Positions 1 through 8,702 of a stretch of DNA of 64,000 bases are shown here, piece by piece. The notes under the pieces were generated by a model. It was not told where the DNA came from and searched no databases. It worked only from the letters and a program-made list of their open reading frames with translations. The position numbers and the translations under genes are program-made. The stretch's first letter is position 1. Every line of letters starts with the position of its first letter. This DNA comes from Aquila chrysaetos chrysaetos (lineage: Eukaryota > Chordata > Aves > Accipitriformes > Accipitridae), in contig NC_044018.1 in the NCBI RefSeq assembly GCF_900496995.4, positions 28,488,858 to 28,552,857 of the forward strand, in the 5' to 3' direction.

Positions 1-380
1 TCTCCCCCACCCCCCCACGGGCCCCCCCATTACGTCACCCGCGCGGGGGGGTTCTCCACACTATTACATCACCCAAGGGGTCTCCCACAGCCTGCCATAA
101 AATGGGGTCCCTTCTCACGTCACCCGAGGGATCCCCTACGTCAGCGGGGGGGGGGGGGGGTCTCCCCTACCTCAGCGCCCCCCCCTCCATGTAATGGGGT
201 ACCCCTCGCCTCACGCGTGAGGGGGGCCCTCTCGCTCCAGCCCCCCCCCCGACACCTACTGGGGTCCCTCTTACGTCACCCGGGGGATCCCCTACGTCAG
301 CGGGGGGGGGGGGGAGGAATGTCTCCCCCACCTCAGCTCGCCCTCCCCGTACGGAACGGTGGACGCCTTACGTCACGGCG
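1..380. repeat. Duplicated GC-rich array with CRE-like sites
   Basis: A GC-rich segment repeats a block of about 156 bp (compare 115-143 with 271-299). It contains seven CRE-like octamers: TTACGTCA at 30-37, 271-278 and 368-375, CTACGTCA at 136-143 and 292-299, TCACGTCA at 115-122 and a weaker TTACATCA at 64-71. TGACGTAA and TGACGTAG, read on the other strand, are CREB/ATF-type half-palindrome variants. Long G and C homopolymers separate the sites. If the neighbouring minus-strand start codon is DAZAP2, this lies in DAZAP2 intron 1. Binding is inferred from sequence only. Confidence 0.6.
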
Positions 381-439
381 GGGGTGGCTGTTTCCCCCCC
401 CCCCCCCCCCCCCCCCGCCCCAATGGGGCTCCCGGCACT

Positions 440-960
440 CACAGGGTTAAAGGCCGGGCCGAGGCCGGCGGCGCCATGGCGACCCGCGCGCCCGCCCCCC
501 CGCCCCTCTCCCATTGGCCGCCCGGCGCCCGCGCGGCCCCGGCCCGCTCGCGCGGTCACGCGCTGCGGCGCCGCCCTTAAAGGCGCCGCGTCCCGGGACG
601 GCGCTCCCCGGTGTTTGGGGCGGGGGGGGTGGGGGGGAGCTGCCGGTGAAAGAGGGGAGGGTGGGGGGCGCGGCCCCCCCCCGCCGTCCTTGCCTTTGCC
701 GTTCATGGCGGCGCTGGCTCCGGCGGCGGCTCCCGCTCTGCCCGCGCCGCGCGCTTCCTCCTCGGTGTCACTGCGGCGCTGCGGGAGGGGGAGGGCCGCG
801 GGGGGCGGGGCCCGGAGGGGGGGGGGGAGGGAAAGCAGGAAGCGGGCGCGGCGCGCATGCGCGCGCCCGCGGCGTCATCGCGCGCGGAGGGGGCGGGGTC
901 CCGCGATCTTAAAGGGGCCGTGGAGGGAGGGGGGGGGGGGGGCCGGAGAGGTCGGTCCCC
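440..960. promoter_or_regulatory. CpG-island promoter, probably bidirectional (DAZAP2 / POU6F1)
   Basis: This is a CpG-dense block with an inverted CCAAT box (ATTGG at 513-517), a perfect NRF1-type palindrome GCGCATGCGC at 853-862 and several GC boxes. In the human order DAZAP2 and POU6F1 are divergent neighbours, and this island sits where their shared promoter is expected: a candidate DAZAP2 start codon reads left at 706 and POU6F1 lies to the right. The POU6F1 first exon here could not be delimited, because donor-like motifs just downstream are themselves part of a minisatellite. Confidence 0.55.
694..706 (-). CDS. DAZAP2: Candidate DAZAP2 coding exon 1 (start codon only, MNGK)
   Basis: On the minus strand GCCGCC precedes an ATG at 704-706, a perfect Kozak context. 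The codons read M-N-G-K plus one base of a glycine codon. Mammalian DAZAP2 begins M-N-S-K-G and, as I recall, its first coding exon ends after the same thirteen coding bases. The sequence that follows is GCAAGG, so the intron would use a GC-AG donor rather than GT. The rest of DAZAP2, a small proline-rich adaptor, would lie left of the window. Evidence is the start context, four residues, the phase and synteny; an unrelated open frame continues past the proposed donor, so this stays tentative. Confidence 0.4.
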
Positions 961-984
961 AGGGCCCGAGGCGGGGTGGGGGGG

Positions 985-1440
985 CAGGTAGGCCCCTAGG
1001 GTTGGGGGGGGGGCGGCGCTTAAGCAAGGCCTGGGTGGGAGCTCTAGGTAGGCCCCAGGGGTGAAGGGGGTCCCTAAGCAGGGCCGGGGGGGGCTAGACG
1101 GGGCCTGGAGCGGTGGGGAGGGCCCAGGTAGGCCTAAGGGGTGAGGGGGGGGCTTAGGCAGGGTCTCGGGGGGGTCCTCGGGTAGGGCCTAATATAGTGG
1201 TGGGGTCCCCAGGTAGGCCCCAGGGGTGAGGGGGCCTCTAAGTAGGGCTGGGGAGGGGAATGGGGGTCCCAGGTGGGGCCTAGAGTAGTGGCTAGACCTG
1301 AGAGGGGGTCCTGGGCAGGGCCTTGGGGACAAGGGGGGGATGTCCCCACGCAGGTCCCAGCATTGAGGGGGGGGACCATAAGCAGGGTCCGGGGGGGGGT
1401 TGCCCTGCCAGGCCCATAGGTGAGGTGGGGGTCCGGCAGC
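985..1440. repeat. Degenerate minisatellite with splice-donor-like units
   Basis: Imperfect tandem units of roughly 60-75 bp repeat the motif AGGTAGGCC followed by CCAGGGGTGAGGGGG and AGCAGGGC. Each unit therefore carries a CAG/GTAGG-like splice-donor string on the plus strand. The array directly abuts the CpG island, in the first transcribed kilobase expected for POU6F1. The open frames seen here on both strands are by-products of stop-poor GC-rich repeats. Confidence 0.55.
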
Positions 1441-4400
1441 ATGGCCCAGGGGCAACGCGGGGTGCCCCCAGCCCCAGCAGGACCCAGCCCAGCTGGCTGT
1501 CTTGTCAGGCAAGAGCCTTCCCAGAGCCTGGGGCAGCACTGGGGGAACTGGTGGGCGAGGGAGCCCCCAGCTCTCTCCCTGCTTCCTCCTGAATTGCACC
1601 CAGCGAAAGAAGCCGCCTCTGAGTTCATGCATAAAAGATCAATGGAAATGGTTGGTAACCTCCAAATATTGTTAAGCTTAATTAAGCCTTAAGGACCGTG
1701 AAGCATCAGCAGGCAGAGCTGCTCGTTAGCACAGTGACTGCAGCCTGAGCTCCTGGTTATGTTGGTTCTTCTAAACCGTGTCCTCGTGGTTGTTGTTACA
1801 AGCCCCGAGTGCTTCCCGGGGCCCTCCACAGGACCCTATTTTCTGCCTCCCTGCGGCAGGGAGCCCCTCGAGACCCTCCTTTCGGGGGGCAACATCCTGC
1901 CACGGGACCCATTGGCTTTAGCGTGTTCTCCCCGAACACGTATGGGGCATGTGAAGAACGGGTTCCTTTCCGAAGTGACTGTGGTCTCCCCTTCTTGCCC
2001 TAAGTATAGCCAAAACACTGCCGAGAAGGTGAAGATGCAGTGAGGCGTGTGCATTTCTCAGGCTTGTTCTGCCCCGCTGTTCCCCTTCATCCAGCAACAG
2101 CACAGAGGAGACCTCAGTAGATCCATGGAAGCAAAATACCTCTTCGATTCACGCACTCTTTTGCCTTGTATTTAGGGCTGCATTTGCAAGAGTGGGCAGT
2201 CCCCCCTCTTAACACCAGCCCTGTTCAACAAAGCTCTGGCATCTACCTCACTTAAAAACGTTGTGGGGTTAAAGGAGGAGAGTGAGGTTTCTCATGATAA
2301 TCTTTAGTGAATTTGGGATGAGTTATGGGGGCTAAATACCGTTACAAAAAATCTGTTGAAGGTGTTGCCTGCTGAAGATGGATCCACCAGCAGAAGGTGC
2401 AGTCGGAGGTCTGGAGCTGTGCATAGAGAAGGTATGATGCAATCTAGTAGTTATATGAGTAAAGTCTTGTTTAAAAAAACAACTTATATGGATGGCAATG
2501 AAAGGACCATGATACCCCCTTCAAGTGTAAAATTCCACCTTTTTTTTGTGATTTTGATAAACTTTCTGGCTGCATTTTGCCAGAGTTTGAGGGCACAGCT
2601 CGCTCTTTCAAGCTCATTTTCAGGCACTGCAATCAACAATATCATTGTTCTCTTCCCTATTTAAGTGAACTTCTCATGAATAATGTACTGGCTGCCTGAT
2701 GAATATGCACGTTGGCTGGTGTGCCTGGGAGGGCTTCATCAATAATTCATGCCCAGAAAATGTTCTTCACCTTGCAACTGTACAGGAACCGTAAAAAAAA
2801 AAAATATTTACCCTTTAAAGTGGGAGAGAAGATGGCTTGAAATCTGCCCACGGAAACGTGGAGTGAGGTGTGTTGTACTTAAGTGTGGTGAAAGTAAGTG
2901 AAGGGGAGAGCACCTCCAGGAAGGAGAAGGTGGTTTCTGAGGGACTGAGCCCAGATATCTTCACAAACCCAACCCTGCAAAACCCCAGAGCTCGCTGGAA
3001 CTGCTCAGGGTTAAGCCTGTTCAGCAGCTCCTGGCCTCAGACCCTAATTTATTCTAACAAACGTGCCTTTTTCCACTCTCCTGTTACCAGTACACAGAAA
3101 ACTTCCTTGCAAAGAAAGAGTGGAAATGCTCTGCGAGGTGGGAAAGGCAAGGAGAGAGCGTTTCCATTCGGTGGAGCCGGGGTCTTCAGAAGGCACCTGC
3201 CTTCAAATCCCTGGTGATTGTTTTTATTTGTGTTTTTATCACTGATTACCTCCTTTAAAGGCCTCTTGGGACTCCAAGAGGAAAAAAAACTCCAGTAAAC
3301 CTCAAAAGCTCTGAACAATCGGTTCATGAGTCGTCTTGCGCCGTGCGGCCCCGAAATGGAAACCTGGAAAAGTCGAGGCGGTTTCTGGATGCCTGGCTGT
3401 GTGCCAGCAGACTTTGCTTCCCACGCTGGGCGCTTCTGAAAGGCAAAGGGGATGGTCTGCAAAGAGCCTGGCGCGCCATCGGCGCTGCACCGATAACACG
3501 CAAAACAGATAAAAGCGTAAATGGCCGAGTCTGCATTTTTGGGTGAGCAAAGGGCCCACGCTGAAAGTCCTTGTGTAATACACAACACAGGGTTACTTAA
3601 CCCTGATTAGAAGCAGAGCTGGCTGGGATAACACCCGTTTTTTGCTACTTAAAAGTAGCAAAAATGAAGTAGCAGGAAAAATTCAGCTGATACCGGTGGC
3701 CTTATGAGCAGATACGTGTTTGTGAAACTTTACTCATGTGAGTAATCAGAATCGAGAGGTAGTTCGAGGCAGTGAGCACCCTATGGGTGTAGGGCTATAA
3801 TTAATTACATAAAAATAATGAATAAGCAGTTGTTAATTACTGGATGATATCTTCCACCTAGGGAAAATGCTCTCCTTCCTTCTCCCACCTCTGAAATCGA
3901 GGGGTTTCTGTCCTTGACTTTGCCAGGACCGGATTTCACCCAACACTACCGAGTGGCCTGAAAAATCCCATGGAAATTTTAGAGCCTGTTTCCAGCTTTA
4001 AGGGGAAAAGCAAAGCAGGGGCCAGATCTATCGTAGCACCAACAAACCTGCGTTAAACCCCCCTGCAGTCTTTAAAAAGCGCATGCTTAAGCTCAGGTTC
4101 AGAGAAGTTTCTGAGCAACTGGAGTCGCTTTGCAGCATGGGAGCCAAATTAAAGTCCTGGCTCGCTTTTTCCTGCACTTTCAGCCATGTAAGTTCTTGGA
4201 ACAGCTGGAATAAGCTGGTTTGTGGCATATATGTTCCTTGCAGGACTGGAAGCCTTTCCGTAGCAAATCAGATGTGCCAGAAACCGCAGGATCAGGTGCA
4301 AACCCTCCTCTGACCCGTTGCTGCGTGTGATTAGAGCAGCCAAGTCGGCGAAAGAATCACGGACAAGAAACCTGCAATATTAATTTGGTCACCTACCAAG

Positions 4401-6879
4401 AGTTCTCGCCGACAGAGCAAGCTCTGGAACAAAGGACACATTCTTGCAGTCAGCATTTTAGTTTTGCTGGCTATTCCTGTCAAACAGTTAATTAAAATCC
4501 CCCCTCCCCTTCCAAACAAGCTATTTTCCTGAAGAAAAAAAGCTTTTCAGCACTCATGAAATCAATTCCTCTTCAAGAAAAATTAAAAATGCACTGTGCA
4601 CCCTTTTCCCCACATGCATTATATTAACCAGTATGCCAATGTATGTAAATGAGTCTGAAATTCAACTCGATGGAAGTATTTAAATATTCATAATCACAGT
4701 ACAGCATATGCAAACCAGGCTCTCAGCAGACTTGCACTGCAGTCTCCAGTAACAGCTGTACTGGGGCAAAGATGCTTTAACGTATCTAATTTGATTATTA
4801 ATGAAAACGTGGTCAGCGCTGGCTGTGTATTTGTTAATATTCGTGCCTTGGCGTTAACCTCTGCCAGACGTTGAGCGCTCGCTTAATTCCCGCTCAATCT
4901 GAGCGCAGGCTGCAGCGGTAGGTGCTAATCGGCACTGAATGTTATCATATTAAGTTGGTACTAAGAGGCTAGGCTAGTCTAAGTGACGTTAATTAGAGAA
5001 GCCTTTCTGTGTGCGCAGGAGAGGACGTGGGATGGATTTGGCCTTGGAAGAACTGCACGTGGTGTTTGCATTTTTTGAACAGGAATGCCTGTTACGTCCG
5101 TGCTAATGTATGTACTTGCTCACGGATGATGGGAAAAGCGCTGTGGGAGCGGGTTGTGAATATCTTATGATGAACTGCCAAAAAGGTGTGTTATGAGGCA
5201 AGGATTTAAATTAGTCCATTAGCTTTTTCTGCAGAGAAAGACGGATGGTACAATTATTTCCAGCTAATAGGGATGGGAAAGAAGTAAAAATAATTCGGCT
5301 TTATCAAGCCATGCTCATTTTTAAGAGGTGCCAATAATTGAGATGTTATGTTGGAGTTTTTGTCCCTTTTTCCCTCCTTTTTTCCTGCCAGGAGACAAGA
5401 AGGAAGTTACAATTTTAAAATTGTAAAAGATACAGAATGCAAGATAATAATGTACTCTGCTTCCTTTCTTTTTAATGATTCCAAACAAGCTATAATTGGT
5501 CCATAAGTTGGCTTGAAAAGCCACAGAATTGCACCTGTGCTTCTAATGAGCTTTGCAATTACAGAAATAGTTTTCTTCCTTCTTTCAATTATGTAGTGAC
5601 AAGGTTGAAGTTGCACCTGAGTTCCCTTTATGACGCTTATTTCCTAGCTCCTTCACCCAGTCCGCAAAAAAAAAAAAAAAAGCCCCTCCGAGCCGGCAGA
5701 CGAGCCCTAGGGCCCAGGACTCGTTCACAAGCAGCGTGCCTCGCACAAGTCTGCACGATCACGCCTGGAAATTAAAATGACCGGTAGGATTCGGAGAGCC
5801 TCCGGTAGCATATTCCCTCTCGGAGGCACCCAGAAGCAAATCCCGTCTTCGTCTTGTGAACTATTATTGTCTGTTTATTGCTTCACCCCCAGAGCAGCCC
5901 TGCAGCCTCCCAGCTTGACGCTCAAACTTTGCACCGTCGGTGAGCGAGCACGAATTAAGGGCAGCCAGCGCGATCTCCGTTACCGGCCTGCAGCGTATCC
6001 CCGTTATCCCTGCGGAAAGGCGCTGCTGCAGGCAAGGTGGGTGCCAGCGGCTACGTGCATCCTCATTTTTGGGACCCCTTGGGTGTCCCAAGGTCCCGTA
6101 CGTGCCGGTTAGGGAGCTGTCAGCTCCCCTTTTAAATAAACCTCATTTTCAGAGCAGCTCCAAGCGTGGGGTCCGAAGCCCCCCGGACTCTTTTGAGCCC
6201 AAAGGAGGGCAGGATCCCATGGGCTCCACTCGTCCTTGGGACGTGCAGCCCCAGAGGGTCGGAAGCAAGCCCTCTGCAGCCCTGCGCGGGGAGTGGGAAG
6301 CCGGCCGGCTGGCCAGCACACAGAGGAGCTCAGCCTCCTGCATATTATGCTGGGAGGCTGGATCTGAAGCTAATGCTATGCCGGGAAGATGGAGCATGTT
6401 GAATTATTACTGTGGTTTCCCTGGGCAAAGGCCAGCGCTGCTCCCGCCCAGGCTCCTGCCTCCAGCTCCCACTTTCAAGCCTCAGGAAGGTTTTTGGGGT
6501 GGTTTCTTTACTTAAAGAAAAGTCCTGAGCCCTGGCAGGCGGCAGGTTCAGCACTGGGGCTCTATCCCAAGCCGTGGCCCTGGAGGAAAGCGGATAAAGA
6601 GGGGGGGTGAAGGCGAACAAATTGAATCCTTTGTGCTACCCCGGGGTGGTTCACGTTAATGTGATGATTAATGTATTAATTTATGATGATGAAATGCTGT
6701 ATTAGGGTTTTGATGAGCCGGCTCAGAGCTGAGGTCAGGAGGGCTGCTCCAGGCGTGATTTTGTGGGGTGGTGCAGAGCCTGGGGCTCCCCCCGGCACTC
6801 ACCCCGGCAAACTGGGGACCCGGCTGCTTGGGGTTTGCAAAGGGTGACCCCAAAGCTGGGGGGGCTGCTGCTGGGAATG
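1441..6879. other. AT-richer upstream/intronic region of POU6F1, no gene seen
   Basis: I find no convincing coding exon here. Base composition drops sharply compared with both flanks. The stretches at about 2,640-2,760 and 4,560-5,000 are rich in homeodomain and POU-type words, for example ATGTAAAT at 4,643-4,650 and ATGCAAA at 4,708-4,714, and have the look of conserved vertebrate noncoding elements around developmental regulators. Conservation itself cannot be judged from one sequence. Confidence 0.4.
3639..3664. repeat. Perfect 12-bp inverted repeat (cruciform-capable)
   Basis: TTTTTGCTACTT at 3,639-3,650 is followed after two adenines by its exact reverse complement at 3,653-3,664. A third, partial copy of the right arm (GAAGTAGC) follows directly. 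Function unknown. Confidence 0.85.
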
Positions 6880-8140
6880 GGGTCGGGGGCTTTGGGAGAG
6901 TCAGGGATTTAAGCAGGCTGGGATTTGGAGGAGTCTGGGATTTCGGGGTCTGGGCTTTGGGGGAGTTGGGGGTGGGAGGCTGTGGGGTTTGGGGGTCCTG
7001 GCACTTCAGGGTCTGCATTTTAGGGGAGACTGGAATTGGACATGGCTGGGTTTTGGGGGATCTGAGTCTTGTGGGGGTCTGGGATCTGGGGGGCTCTGGC
7101 TTTCAGAGCAGGGCAGTGATTTGGGCTCCAGTATTTGGCTTTTGGGAGCTTTGGGGCTTTTGGGACAGGACTGAGGATGTCTGGGATTTTGTGGGATTTT
7201 GGCTCTGAGTTTGGGGAAGTTCTAGGTTTGGGGGAGCTCTGGATTTGGGGGTGCTCTGGATTTAAGATGCCTCGGGTTGGGAGGTCTCCAGGCTGGGGGG
7301 GTGCTCCTGTTATAGGGGGATCCAGACTGGGTTTGGGGGTGTCTCTGGGCTGGAGTGACTCTGGGGGATCTCCAGGCTTGGAGGGCTCTTGTTTTGGGGA
7401 GTTTGGGATTTGGGGAGGCTCTGATTTGGAGGTGGGGGTCTTCTGGTTTGGGGGAGTCCCAAGCTGTGGAGCTCTGACTTTGGGGGTCTCAGGGGGCTCT
7501 GGTTTTGGGGCCTGGGAGCTGGAGGGAGGTCTGGTTGCAGGATCTCAGGGCTGAGGGGCTCTGGGTTTGGGGTCTGGAGGGAGCTCTGGTTTTCTGGTCT
7601 GTGGAGCTTTGACTTTGGGGGTCTTGGGGCTGGAGGAAGCTCTGGCTTTGGGGTTGGGGAGCTCAGATGCAGAGGTCTGGGAGGGCTCTGGTTTGGGTGT
7701 CTCAGGGCAGGGGCCTGGAGGGAGGTCTAGTTTGGGGGTCTTGGGGCTGGGGAGCTCAGATTTGGGGGTCTTGGGGCTGGAGGGAGCTCTGGTTTGGGGG
7801 TTTCAGGGCTGGGGAGCTTAGGTTTGGGGGTCTTGGGGCTGGAGGGGGCACTGGTTTGGGGGTCTTGGGAGCTCAGATTTGGAGGTCATGGGGCTGGAGG
7901 GGACACTGGTTTGGGGTTCTCAGGGCTGGATGCTCTGCCTTTGGAGTCTGGGGGGGTCTCTGGTTCAGGGGTCTCGGGGCTGGGGGCTCTGGTTTGGGGC
8001 TCTCGGGGCTGGGGGCTCTACCTTTGGGGGCTGGGGGCTCCCTGTTTCGAGGGTCTGTGGGCCGGGGGCTCTGGGGGAGATGTCTCTGGTTCGGGGGGGG
8101 TCTGTGGACCGGGTGTGGGGGGGGGGCCCCGTGCGCCCCC
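6880..8140. repeat. G-rich minisatellite, about 30-36 bp units
   Basis: The plus strand consists of imperfect units such as TTTGGGGGTCTTGGGGCTGG followed by AGGGAGCTCTGG. The units are most regular between about 7,400 and 8,070 and more decayed to the left. Four or more G-runs per unit pair make G-quadruplexes likely on the plus strand, which would be the non-template strand of POU6F1. Frames such as G-L-G-V-L-G-L-E repeats and a long proline-rich minus-strand frame follow from the repeat and are not genes. Confidence 0.8.
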
Positions 8141-8188
8141 GGCGGCAGCGGCCAGCGCGGCAGCCCCGCGGATGCGGCAAAGGCCTGC

Positions 8189-8199
8189 GCATAAATTAT
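8189..8199. promoter_or_regulatory. POU-type palindromic site GCATAAATTAT
   Basis: This matches GCATAA(A/T)TTAT, which I recall as a selected consensus for neural POU proteins including the Brn-5 class. It lies just upstream of a candidate POU6F1 first exon, and a second match lies just downstream (8,692-8,702). Autoregulation is an inference. Confidence 0.4.
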
Positions 8200-8215
8200 G
8201 TTCATGACGCAGCAG

Positions 8216-8460
8216 CTAAAAAACCCCCCCGGAGGAGGGAAAAAAAAAAAAAAAAAAAACCCAAAACCCAAAACCCACACAAAACCACTCAACCCGACGG
8301 AGAAAAAAAACCCACAACCCATCCTTCCCCCCCCCCCCCAAAAAAAAAACCAACCCAACTCCTCCTTTCCCCCCCCTCCCTCCCCGGGTACGGGGGTCCC
8401 GGGGCCGCTCCCCGCCTCCCCCCCCCCCCCCCCGCCGCCTCCCTCCCCTTTGTGCCGCCG
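8216..8460. repeat. A/C-rich low-complexity tract
   Basis: Runs of A (up to 19) alternate with runs of C (up to about 13), including CCCAAAA-like steps. It lies between the upstream POU-type site and the candidate first exon. Such C-runs can form i-motifs and are difficult to sequence, so lengths may be unreliable. Confidence 0.7.
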
Positions 8461-8469
8461 CCGCCGCCG

Positions 8470-8610
8470 CTGTGAGATGAATTTTTAATTATTCCCCGGC
8501 AGAGGAGAAGGCGCGGAGCAACGCGGAGAAGCGCGGAGCGGTGCGGATTCCCCCCCCCCTCCTCCTCCTCCCCTTCCAGCCCCCCCCCCTCCCTTCTCCC
8601 CTTCGAGCCG
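8470..8610 (+). promoter_or_regulatory. POU6F1: Candidate alternative promoter and noncoding first exon of POU6F1
   Basis: A GC-rich block with repeats of GCGGAG ends at 8,610 in CCG followed by GTGAGTGCGG, a near-consensus splice donor. The first coding exon of POU6F1 has a splice acceptor before its start codon, so at least one noncoding 5' exon must exist upstream. This one has promoter-like composition and a good donor but no TATA box; the start of transcription cannot be placed. The other candidates are the CpG island at 440-960 and the exon near 13,355. Confidence 0.4.
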
Positions 8611-8691
8611 GTGAGTGCGGGGCCGGAGCGGGGCCGGGGCCGGGCGGGGGGCGGCGGGCCCCGCCGCGGTGAATATGCAATGCCGTAATTA

Positions 8692-8702
8692 GCATAATTT
8701 AT
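8692..8702. promoter_or_regulatory. POU-type palindromic site GCATAATTTAT
   Basis: This is a second match to GCATAA(A/T)TTAT, 82 bp past the candidate donor at 8,610. It is embedded in an AT-rich island that also holds ATGCAAT (8,675-8,681) and TAATTAGC, inside otherwise very GC-rich DNA, so the island stands out. Binding is inferred. Confidence 0.4.

Noticed and set aside
384-1064. Long Ala/Pro/Arg-rich plus-strand frame in the first CpG island
   Set aside because: Compositional artefact of a CpG island; the start codon context is poor and the frame runs into a minisatellite.
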